Shown here: positions 48,422-59,600 of the stretch, in pieces
Position numbering within the stretch: position 1 is the first letter of the stretch
Layout of the letters: the number at the start of each line of letters is the position of its first letter
Origin: Theocolax elegans
Taxonomy: Eukaryota > Arthropoda > Insecta > Hymenoptera > Cerocephalidae
DNA length: 64,000 nt
Assembly: GCA_026168455.1 (NCBI GenBank)
Contig: CM047426.1
Coordinates: 73,063,986-73,127,985 of the forward strand
Direction of reading: 5' to 3'
Notes under the pieces: model-generated
Database searches by the model: none
Seen by the model: only the letters and a program-made list of their open reading frames with translations
Told to the model about the DNA's origin: nothing
Translations under genes and position numbers: made by a program

Positions 48422-51400
48422 TATAGTCGGTGATGTCTTCGAAGCATCAGCATTCGAAATTCAAAATTTCGCAAGTACACACCGGTAAAAAGTGAAGACA
48501 AACAGACCGAATTAACGATTCCTTGAGAGAGAGAGAGAAATAAAAAAGACTGATGAAGTCACTCGCTATTTCTGCCGGCCGGCATCTCAAAATAATGACG
48601 CGCTTGGCACTAGATCTCGACGTTTTCCGCAAGCTAGCGAATTAATAAATGAAAGAGAGAAAGAAGACACGCGAGCGCGCCACGGCATTGACATTTCCGA
48701 AGGATTGCGCAACACTCGCGAAGCGTCTTCCTCGTTGGGTTCCTCCGGTACGGGTACGGCCTGCAACGTCTGGTGTCGCGGGAGGGGGAAGAAGGAGGAG
48801 AGGAGAGGCGAGGCTCGTGAATGAAAATCATAAATTGCCCGAGCGAACCGAAAACGGGCGATGACGTCACGCCGACGCCCTTGGAGTCAACGACTGCGCC
48901 CGCACTGCCGCGCCGGTTTTCAGAGTGTAGCGCAGATTCACCGATTTCTATACTTTGTTTTACTATTTTGCTAGTCGTTGCGATGTGGAAACGTGCCTAT
49001 CTACGCCCTGCCGAACCTATTCTACACATAACACTTTGCTCGATGCTCTTGAAATGCTAATCTAATACCGTGATTCTCAATCACACCTGATAAATTCACT
49101 GGAGACGCTAACGTTTTTTAATGAATAAAGGAAATACAATTTTTTATATGGAAAAAGAAACAAGAACTTAAGTAAAACGGAATGATATTGGGTATTCCGT
49201 TAATATGAAAAACGGTTAAATGCATTACCTTATGGGATAATCGATTCTTTAATCTATCACGCACTAATACCGTTCAAATAACTGATAAGGAAACCTTTTT
49301 TTTCAAACATTAATAGTACATTGAGGAAAATTGTATATTAAAAATTATTATATTTTATAGTAATGTAATAATAATTTGGATATATTATAATTTTTTGTTT
49401 AATAGCTAAATATTTCCATGCATATAAAAATATTAAGCACAATCTACGTATATACATTTGAATATAATAATTTTTAATAAACCATTTTTCTCTCTCAGTG
49501 GACGGTGTACTAATTATACGGCATAGCTTTCGCATGAATAATACATTTGAACAGAATATAAAAAACTAATGATAGGACACTGTAATAATAGTTAAAACGT
49601 TTTGCGAGATAATACACTGGTTTTGATGCGCATTGAAATGAAATACGTAATCCATCGGACAAAACGTAGTCGAGAGCTCGTAATTTCGAGTCACATCATC
49701 TATTATACCGCAAAATACAACTTGATACGGATAAAGATAATATCAACCATAAAATAACATTCGTTATTACTATCTTTATTTGATTTAAATTATAGTTTTG
49801 TACGTAGATAAGAGGCTAGCCGACCGATCAATCGTATACCTATTTTGTTAATTGCTTTGGTCGCATATCAAAATTCCAATGATTCTATATATAGAGCAGA
49901 GTACAATTAAGTTCTTAAAATTAATTTTTAAATTATAGACCGTTCAATACGTGCAACTATATTTTTTTACGTAATGCAAGCTTTTCAAAAGAGAATATAG
50001 GTATAGGTACGTTCGAATCGGCTAGCCATTTAAATAAACTGACATTTCTAACGTTGAATTATTTCTCTCTCTTTATCTTTCAATCGAATTTCACATTTCG
50101 AGATACTTCGCACATGTATGCGTGTATCTTATCTCGCGTAGTCGTTATTACACACGAGACCTATCGTACGATAAACAAAACATTCTATCTTATCGTCCTA
50201 CAATTTGAATTAACCTTGTGGGATGTACAAAATGTTGAGAGATCGCTAATTATCTCGAAATTGGACATGCGACGCAAGATGAAAACAAATCATTCGCGTG
50301 GACCATTTTGAGTTTGGTCGAGTGACGCGAATGTCGAGAAAAAAGAAATGTATAGACAAAGGGAGAGGTGAAAAATGTGATCCGATCCGCGCTTGAGTTG
50401 CCTTCTCGAACTCGACAATGCGCTGCACTCGAGACCACGTGTTGTAACCTGGATCACGCCTCTTCGCTATTCATCGTCTCAAAGGCATAAAGCTTTATCC
50501 CCCGTCAAGTCTAGTGTTTTTTATCCTTCTTATCTATAGGATCCCTCTTGCTTTTCGATGCTCGAAAAATTTTTCGCGAGAGTTACAATAAACAAAATAG
50601 CAGGTTACAACATCAAAGGGTTAATTTGTTATTTCAATAAATTTTGTATGCTTATTGTACGCTTGTGTAAGGTAAACATAAAAGTTAAATATTAATTACA
50701 GACGATAGTTGATACAAATTTAATAAACGCACGTATACTAATTGTAAAATACGTAAGCAATTTTGTACATTGTCGTATAAACAATTTACATAAAGGAGAA
50801 CAAGATATGTTTCTCAATACGCGGGTAATTAGTCGTATTAAAATTTTTATTTTTTATATTAATCGTTAAACGTTAATATTCAATTTTTATATTCCTTTTT
50901 AATTTACGTACGTGCATTTTTTAACGATTGTCGTAATTAATTGATGTACACTATAATATTTTTTCGTTCGCTCGATACGTCAACGCTTTCCTAAATATTG
51001 AGTGTAATTAAATATATACAGCTCGAGAATTTTATCGACGTCGATATTCTTTTTTGACTTTATATAATTAGAAAATCTTAATCGCGCGCTCGCATGTCAA
51101 ATTCAAGGTTGGATATAAATTTCATCGCGCTCGTTTATAATTTTTCAATTTTCGTTTTAATAAATTGTTAACATTATCATATTTTAATTGGAAACGTTGT
51201 CGAGCGTCTTGAATTGCATTAAATTAACGGAATTTTAAAATAGGAATTGAAGAAAACCACAATTTAAATACATTTATAAATTCATAGGTTGATTCAGATT
51301 ATTATGAAAGTAAAAATTACCATTTTATACCTATTTTTAATATAATAAAAATTAATTGATTTTTATGTCATTTGTGTGGCATTTCTGTTGTGTATTATAT

Positions 51401-54400
51401 AAAGACCAGAAAAACAATCGAAATAAGTAATATTAACAAGCGTTATTAATTTGACAGCTGCTATATTGTATTGTGCTGTATAAAAAAAAGTCTTGTAGGA
51501 ACGAGAGTGAAATTTGTGTATGACGAACAAACTGCATTAGTCGCAGTAGACCAGACGAGTCATCGCTCCTCGTGCGTATATAGCGGTAAGCACGCGTGGC
51601 ACGCGGGGGAGGAAAAAAGCCAAACATCGCCACCGCGAGGGTTCGGTCTCACTCTTGGTGCGTATAGTGTGCGAAATAAAATTCTTGATGTGGGTCGAAG
51701 TCAGCTTAGCTGTACGAACTGTACGAGCTCGGTTAAAATAGAATCCGAGCCTCGGGTGAGCGCACCCAACCATCCGGCACGCGACCGCACGAACCAATCC
51801 TCGCAAAGTTTTTTTCCTAGAAAAGCCATTTTTTTGTGTTTATATTTTATCGATTTAAATTATTTTTATTTAAATTATTTTTATCCACTTGGTTCAGTAT
51901 GCCGGAAAGTGTTTTCAATATTCCGAATGGTAATTAAAGAGAAATTATCGTTCCAACCACGGAATTCGATTTACACACAGCTTTTTTCTATCAAATATTT
52001 ACTCTGCAAGTAAAACCTACACATTTTAAATCAATAATTATTTTAATGGTTTTCCTCAAATTCTACGACTATTAATTAAAAACTAATGCGAGGTATTGTA
52101 TCCTTGAAGATTGGGAAGATCGGCCCTCGTGGATACGTAAAACGATTGGAATGTGTATATTTTGCCGCCGTTTTGATAGTTTTTAAAGATCCGCGTGTTG
52201 CGCCTCTCATTATTATTAATTTGAAGCACCTTCTCACAAAAAGACAACAAATAACAAACTCGATAGAAGAAATGGCGTCATCGAAAACTCGAAGGCCGGG
52301 TTCGCGATGTCGACGCTAACTCCCTCGATTCGTCGTGAAAAGTTGCGTTAACGACGATATAGAGAATTTGCTCTCGGTAAACGCATCATTCTCGTTTCGT
52401 TGTCTTTTCTCTTTAACGTTAACGTACAATGAAATAGTGGGCCAAGGATAATCCCAACGGCTCTCGAGCGGTCGAAATCTTTTGCGACTATTCGAACCTT
52501 AGATCTGTACTTGATCAACTCTGACTGATATACTGTTCTCGTCTTTTGAGTCGATGCATAATAATGTCTTTTTATTTTTAATATTCTATTGCGATATGTC
52601 AATACTTGTTTGTATAGTTATTTTTTATAATTTGTGCGATACTAATATTTGTTAACGATTTATTACTAATGATATTAAATATTTATACTCTAAATTGTTG
52701 CACTAGAATGTAATTTTTTATAATTGTCAGTGTAAAATAAATGAAAACGAATAAGTTTCATAACCGGAGATGGTGATAAGGATTGTGTAACTTTCGTCGG
52801 TAATTAAACCTTACGCTGCGCATTCAAACAATTTTATATGGATAAATACTAGTTTGTAGATGGTATACTTAATGTACAGAAAATTGCAAAAAATTTTTTC
52901 AAATAAAATAAAATTTTGAAATTTTATAATCAAGGCTGATACATTTAATTTGTAAAAGCCGTGTGGCAAATAATTCAACACTAAATATTTATATGAAACG
53001 TTGATAATGCATTAGGTTAAACGAACTGAATTATAAATTAAGTTATCGATTTTTCAAGACTATACAAAAGCGTCATTTAATTTTATTCTTAGTAATACGA
53101 ACCAATTAGAGAATCATAATTATTTGACGATTTCAGTGAATCGATGTGTAGCTGTAAAACCTTTTAAACCATTTAATGTAAATGAGAATTTTGAAAAGAG
53201 GGTATTGATTTTAAAGACAGGACGTTAATACATTTGGTAGGTAAGCTGTAAAAATAAATAAGCTTGGTTTTCTGTGTAGTTTATGGTATAGAAGCACAAG
53301 ATGGTAACCCGGTGAAGCCGCGTAATAAAAAAACGGGGGCGCAATTAGGTAGGGAAGGCAGCGAAGGGAACCGGATAAGCGATCGTAGGAAGGAAGGCAT
53401 GCAGAACTGAATGACTCAGAGACTCCTAAACTCACTGCTATAACTCGAGTAGCAAATACTGCGTCGCCTCGAATTTCATTTATGTTAATGGCATCATCGT
53501 TTATTCTTACCGATTTATTTGTATACGCACAGAGACATATAAAATGTAATATACACAGTAGTGATTTCTCCGTTAATTAGTAATAATAATGTTGCAAAGT
53601 TGATCAATAAGAAACAAAGCTGGTGACTCGACGATTACACTGCACGGCCAGATGTCATAATCGTTTGTTATTTAGCATCGTGTTACCGCGCGTGCTTACC
53701 CTCGAAGCGGGTGTAAGCTGTAGACCTTCGTAGAGCAAAACTTTGTATCGTTTGTTTTTTCAAGAATTATTTGATGGTCAATCAAAATATCAACTTAGTC
53801 TTATCAATAGTAAAATGTATGTTAAATTTTCATACATTCGGGTTAAATTTATCCTAATTAATCGGAAAAGTGTTAACCTTGTAGTCGATCTTGGAAACTC
53901 ATGGGGTATAATACCTCAAATTTTTTAAATTAAATGAACATTGTAAATTAGGTAAAATCAAGATTTTGTAGTCTTCATTTCAGTATTCTTCATAACTCGG
54001 TTAAAATAAAAAATAAAAATATTGATACATTTAAAAATAGCATTGGAAGGTTTTTATTCTTAATTTTCTTTTAAACTTGGAGTCCTATTTGAAGAGTCGC
54101 TTTCGAATGTCTTTCTTAAAATGCATAATATTTTCGTGTGAAATTTAACATAATGGTAGACAATACTACAAGAAAGGGCAACGATGTTTATTTCAATAAT
54201 TTACCTACTTATTTAGTTAAAACATTTTTTCTTCGTCGTTTAAACTCTCAATTTACTCTGTCGATAAAAATCGTGCGTGACATTCCCTTAACAACTACAC
54301 TGATTGTGTATTGATTTTACTAGATGAAAGTTTATTGTGAAGCAGTCTTACCTTTTACATAGTCGTATATTTTAGTGTACAGGGAGAGGCAAATTACAAC

Positions 54401-57400
54401 TACAATTCCCACTGCTATTATTATTATTATGTTCGATATCCTTTTCCTTTATATTAAATGGATGATACACTATTCTTGTTGACGTTTCGCTGTGGACGGA
54501 GCCTTAGTAGCGTCGATCGATTCTCATTTTATTTACCCAAGGTCGTCGCTTTCGTGTTTCACGGCACTTGGCGATAAGCGAATTAATCAGCTCGAATTAA
54601 ATGGTGAACCTGATGGATTTCAAATGCTTGGAAGGTCGTGACACCGCGAGCGGGACCGGGTCACGGTTTTCGTTCCACTCACAAACCCTTTTTATGCGAT
54701 AGGTATTACGATTTAAATCGGAAGGAATACTCTTCGGTAACCTGTAATACTTGAATATTAAAACTAGATCTTGAAGAGTGTGTTGTTACTAATAACATTA
54801 GTTTCCGTTATTGTTTAATTAAAAAAAGAGTGTGATTAATAATTTAAGAAAAAGAGACAATTGGTCAATTATAGCTAACATTGTTTCGTGGGATTTAAAA
54901 TGATTTCAGATTAGAGAAGAAGACGAAGGACTTGCAGATAACCGAGCGCAACCTGGTACTGTTTGAGACACGAAGCAACGATCTTCAATCTCAGTACAAT
55001 CAGTCGCAGGCCGAACGCAAGAAGCTCGCGGAACGCGAGCGTGAGCTCGAGAAGGAGGTGGAGCGACTCGCGAGTCTCCTCGACGACACGCGCAAGCACC
55101 TCGAGGAGGAGACTCTTCAACGCATCGATCTCGAAAACCACATTCAGAGTCTCCGGGAGGACATTAGCTTCAAAGATCAGGTGTACCAGCAGGAGATCTC
55201 TGAGACCCGTACCAGACGACAGGTCGAGATCTCCGAGATCGACGGCAGACTTGCCGAACAGTATGAGGCTAAGCTTCAGCAATCGCTTCAGGAGCTCCGT
55301 GACCAGTATGAGGCTCAGATGCGCGTCAACCGCGAAGAAATCGAGATGCTCTACGAGAACAAGATTAAGAACTTGACTTCTCACGCTCAGCGCAACAGCG
55401 GAGCTGCAACCCTTGCGGTTGAAGAACTTAGGCAGACTCGAACCAGGATCGAGGGCCTGAATCAACGCATCAGCGAGCTAGAGACTGCGAACAACGCTCT
55501 CAATGCTCGGATCAGGTAAGATACTTGCTCGATATTTACACGACTTCCGTAGAGTGTTTCGAAATGCTAACTATAAATAACGATGTGTTCTTTCTTATTT
55601 ATGTTTAGAGACTTGGAGAATCTCCGCGAAAATGAGAGGGCTCGGCACACCGAAAACTTGGCCGCCTTGGAGGCCGAATTGGCACGGATGCGCGACGAAA
55701 TGGCTCAGCAGCTTCAAGAGTATCAAGATCTCATGGACATCCGAGTTGCCTTGGACCTTGAAATTGCTGCGTACAGAAAACTTTTGGAATCCGAAGAAGC
55801 TAGGTAACCCTAATTACCATTCAATTTTTATTCTTTAACACTGTACACTCTACACATCAAATAATTGTATATTAGCATATTATTCAATATTTATTTTATG
55901 GTAATATTTTTCTTTTTCTTAACAGGTTGAATATCACACCGATTCAGTCGCCAAGCGTATCGGTCTCCGGCAGTCGAGCCACTCCTTCCAGACAAACGCC
56001 TGTGCGCGGTGGCAAGAGGAAGCGAACTCTTTTGGAAGAATCAGAAGAGCTCAGCACTAGCGATTACCTTGTTAGTGGATCCGCAAGGGGAGACGTCGAA
56101 ATTACTGAAGCCGAACCACAAGGCCGGTATGTCAAACTCACGAACAAAGGCGCCAAGGTAAACTTTTAAATACGATGTAAAAATCTTTAAATTTATATAA
56201 ATTTATTACATTATTTGTACCATATTTTTTTAGGAAATTACACTGAGCGGATGGCAATTGGTACGTAAGGCAGGAAACTTGGAAACGGTGTTCAAATTCC
56301 ACAGGACCGCGAAGCTGGAAGCTGGAGCAACAGTAAGCGTATGGTCGGCTGACATCGGTGCTACTCACGAACCACCAGCAAACATCGTCATGAAAGGTCA
56401 AAAGTGGTTTACCGCAGACAGCATGACTACTACTCTTTTAAATACCGAAGGCGAAGTATGTATAAATATAAAGAATTTATATTTTATACTTATTTATTAC
56501 ACGTATTGATTTAAGTATTTAAGTTATCGTTAATGCAAAGTAGTATAATTATTTAAAATTTTTACATATTTTTATAAATAAAACGTATTTTTAAATGAAA
56601 ACATGAAATTAAATTATTTTTGGTTAAAGTAATGATCGCATGTTTTTCTTTTTATAGGAAATGGCGACATCAGAGCGAAAAAAACAACAACTTTCCACAT
56701 CTGTCTCACGACACAGGGAAAACTTGTTCAGAATACCGGAAGAAATTCATCATCAACAGGTAAATTTGAATTATTGAACTATACATATTAAGAATTAAAC
56801 AAGTAGATAAAAGAATGTATTCAATTAACTGAATTAATTAGTAGCTAGATATGACGTATTTATTAAACTATTTATTATACAAATAAAGTTACGACCAAAT
56901 TTTATTACTTTAAAATGTAGTACATACCGACTGTATTTACTGAAAACAGAGTAAAAATGCTATTTTTAATTCGTGTTAACATATACTAAATTTACTTTAA
57001 TAATGTTACTTTGCGGGGGTAATATTGTATATTCTTCTCCATAGAGGAAAACTTTTTTCTTCAACCCATTTTAAGCACGATGATACACAGCTCTGATGGG
57101 CAAATTAACGTAAGTTGCACATAATAATCATTTCGATAAAAGTGGTACATTAATATAGAGAAATACCGCTTTTCTAACGCAGCTACACGTCACTTACTCA
57201 TTTGTTAACATAGGATTATGTTTTCATTTCTCTTGCTTATTATTATAATATACTTTATTGTGGATCATGATTTAAGTTTATTAATATAATAATTTTAAAT
57301 TTATATATTAAATTGGTTTATTAAAAGAAAAGTCTTTTTTTTAAATAAATTTTGATAATTATTTTTTTGACTATATATTGTTATGTGAATCAGAGCTGTC

Positions 57401-57650
57401 TGTCTCTTTATTCATAAGCTTTATTACTAACTACTTAATTGGTGTCAGGAAAATTATGTGCTAATACCTAATAATATTTTTTTAAGCCTATTTAAAAGGG
57501 TGCTTTCATTTTGGTATTATGTCACGTAGTAATATAATAATTTTGTATCGCATTCATGTTAATAATCGCAATGTGTAAATTTATTAATTTCATAAATTAT
57601 ATTTGTTGTAGGGTGACCCTAAAGGTGAAGAACGCTGTCGTCTAATGTGA
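44477..57650 (+). CDS. Lam: B-type nuclear lamin
   Basis: Coding exons: 44477-44892, 54910-55515, 55609-55803, 55926-56157, 56234-56455, 56658-56759 and 57612-57650. They total 1812 nt, exactly 603 codons plus stop, with compatible phases. The head (1-47) carries Ser39-Pro and Ser42-Pro, the CDK1-type mitotic disassembly sites flanking the rod. The coiled-coil rod runs from about 48 to 406, opening with [13 protein letters not shown] and closing with [12 protein letters not shown], both hallmark intermediate-filament ends. KRKR (436-439) is the nuclear signal. The Ig-like lamin tail domain spans about 457-575, in three exons. The end HHQQGDP...CRLM carries Cys600 in a CaaX box ending in Met, the form that is farnesylated, so this is a B-type lamin anchored at the inner nuclear membrane. 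Length is close to Drosophila lamin Dm0 (about 620). The start is the first ATG of the transcript; an upstream in-frame GTG at 44447 is not a likely start. Intron 1 is 10 kb. Confidence 0.96.
45616..45651. repeat. Perfect 16-bp inverted repeat with 4-nt loop
   Basis: Arms 45616-45631 and 45636-45651 are exact reverse complements around the loop TTAT. The DNA could extrude as a cruciform, and intronic RNA could fold into a tight hairpin. Confidence 0.92.
46378..46430. promoter_or_regulatory. Cluster of CREB/ATF-type sites in lamin intron 1
   Basis: Within 53 bases lie TGACGTTA (46378), TGCGTCAC (46398) and TGATGTCA (46423). Each differs from the full CRE (TGACGTCA) by one or two bases, and all sit in a locally GC-rich segment. 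Binding is inferred from sequence only. Confidence 0.35.
48374..48420 (+). repeat. Compound (TG)n(TA)n microsatellite
   Basis: About 7 TG units run directly into about 16 TA units. Confidence 0.9.
48600..48960. promoter_or_regulatory. GC-rich patch with full CRE, possible intronic promoter or enhancer
   Basis: This CpG-rich segment of lamin intron 1 has a complete palindromic TGACGTCA at 48862-48869. No first exon joining lamin exon 2 in frame was identified. It could start a shorter lamin transcript or an unrelated non-coding RNA, or act as an enhancer. Confidence 0.35.
57045..57109 (+). other. Candidate alternative lamin exon with tandem acceptor
   Basis: Between coding exons 6 and 7 a pyrimidine-rich tract ends in TAGAG (57042-57046), giving two overlapping acceptors. 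A consensus donor (GTAAGT) follows at 57110. Using the second AG, the exon (57047-57109) is 63 nt, phase 0 on both sides, and open: it inserts 21 residues beginning ENFFLQP between HHQQ and GDP. Using the first AG (57045), the frame reaches TAA at 57072 after nine codons, which removes the CaaX box. TAG is usually a better acceptor than GAG, so the truncating form may be favoured if the exon is used. Skipping it gives the normal lamin end. Confidence 0.35.
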
Positions 57651-58770
57651 ATTGAAGATTAATTAATATTTAAGAGAAAAATAATATTTACGAAATAAAA
57701 ATTTTTCTTAAGCAAGCTTGCAAGGTAAAGGCATTTTATGCTGCGCGAATTTGTTTAAACGTGTGACACGTATGTTGACGGAAAAGAAGACGAAAAATGA
57801 AGAATATCTATAGACTATAATAATAAAAATAATATTTCATATTTTCAAAACAAAAGAATCTAATTTAAGAGAATATTTAAATATTATATAGTTTCGTGTC
57901 ATTATTATTTTTATAAAATTCGATGCAGCAAACAACTAAAAACTAGAGACACATAAAATGTAAAAGTGTGAGTGAGGTTATTTGATAGAGCTAGAAAGTG
58001 AGAGAGAGAGAGAGAGAGAGAGAACGAGAACGCGAACGAGAGAAAGAATGAAAAATGATAAAAACGAAAGAGCTTCCGGATATTAACTGTTTTTTCTGTT
58101 ATTTGTCTTAAATAAGCTTGTAACGCATCTAGAAACTGAGGGTATTATATCTTTTAAGTATATACCTTGGATCTGTATCCTATTGCAAAAATAATTAACA
58201 ATTGTAAGTTAAAATATAAACCGTCGAAGCTTCAATATAATAAGTTAAACATCTACTGCCTATAAAGTTTTCTTATGATTTCTAGTTTGAATGATGCTTG
58301 CAAATTTGAAGAGTCTCAAAAATTTAAATGATAAGTTATGTTTTGACGATTATCAGAATCGTATATTAAAATGGAGATTGTAAGTACAATTTAGAAAGGC
58401 GTGAGAAAATGTGCATTTATTTTATCATTCGCCTTATAATGTATAGAAAAAAGCTAATAAATGCATAACGAAACTGAATATTTTTTACTGTATTTGAATC
58501 TATATTTGTAACAATATTGAATGTTCAAAAAAAGAATGATATTATAATAAAAAAAGAAAGAAAATAAAAATGAAAGAAAATTATAAGATATAATTTTGAA
58601 TTATTAGTAATTAATAAATAAATATCTAGTTTTATCCGTTATTAAGTATGTAGCGTAAAGGATAGCAATTTATTAAGTTGATCGTTGTAACAAATTATTT
58701 TTATCATCTTTGCGACTTTTTGACTTGCTAATGGGTTTTGTAATTGTATGATTTGTAATAATAAAATAAA
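57651..58770 (+). other. Probable lamin 3' UTR
   Basis: AT-rich sequence follows the stop codon. AATAAA signals lie at 57694-57699, 58456-58461 and near 58760, so several 3' UTR lengths are possible. A GA repeat lies at 57999-58021. Confidence 0.45.
57999..58021 (+). repeat. (GA)n microsatellite
   Basis: A nearly pure GA run inside the presumed 3' UTR, followed by an interrupted GA-rich segment to about 58045. Confidence 0.85.
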
Positions 58771-59541
58771 TTGTTTTCCTTGATTGACGGAAATGTAAGA
58801 ATACTATAATTACAACCCAGAGATTTTTATAATAAATATTAGTCTTATGCCTCTATATTTTTTGGACAATTTGTCGAATGCACTGCAGTTTTGTATCAAG
58901 CAAATTGTGTGTAATAAAAAGAATGATATTAATTCAATAAAAATGTTTACCTTTTCTTTTAAGTAGCACACCTTAAATTGTATATTTCTCTTTGTTACAA
59001 ATTAACCATACTGATGATTAAATTATATTACAAGGTGATTTAAAAAACAATTGGGATGGACCAGAAAAATTAATATGGATAAAATTAGGAAACATACGAA
59101 GAATTGTTAGCAAATAAGAAACAGCGAAATATAAAAACCAAGTAAAATGTATTCTATGGGCAACATCATAATAATCATATATCATTATGCTGATACACTG
59201 AAATATTAACCATAATAGTCGCGTGTATGTAATATCTTTTCTGTACTTTGTGTGTTTACAATTTTTCGCCGCATGATATTTTTTACTCTCTCTTCAACAG
59301 GATTTTTTTTTCTTTAGTACTTGTGATGTATACACAGAGGCTTGTTTTCATTTTCTTTTTTTTCATAATTGCTATGTCGCTTGTCAAAAAGAAAACAACA
59401 AAGAAAATGACTAAAAACTCGTACACTCACTTACTGACCGACATTATTAACATATGTCTGTATGTCGATGTATATATTATATATATATATACAGGCGACA
59501 GTGACAAAGCAATCGTACATATCAGCAGTAATAATATTAAA

Positions 59542-59543
<2 letters not shown>

Positions 59544-59580
<37 letters not shown>

Positions 59581-59600
59581 TAATAATAATGATAATGATA
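59544..59600 (+). repeat. (AAT)n microsatellite
   Basis: About 12 AAT units, then degenerate AAT/GAT units. It produces spurious frames reading poly-asparagine or poly-isoleucine. Confidence 0.9.

Larger units (their letters stand above)
44893..54909 (+). other. Lamin intron 1
   Basis: The donor GTATGT at 44893 and acceptor TTTCAG ending at 54909 join a split lysine codon within the rod. The intron holds CpG-rich patches near 46880-47110, 48600-48960, 51540-51790 and 53300-53420, a perfect hairpin at 45616-45651, CREB-type sites, and a TG/TA microsatellite. Open frames up to 180 codons occur in it but show no recognised domain. First introns of this size in compact insect genes often carry enhancers or alternative promoters, which is an inference here. 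Confidence 0.8.

Noticed and set aside
51471..52013. 180-codon open frame within lamin intron 1
   Set aside because: The frame opens at a non-ATG codon, crosses from GC-rich to AT-rich sequence and includes a duplicated AT-rich segment at 51853-51884. No family match is recognised.
54911..55465. 184-codon antisense frame over lamin exon 2
   Set aside because: This is a shadow of a long coiled-coil exon. Glu/Lys/Arg/Leu-rich codons leave the opposite strand open.
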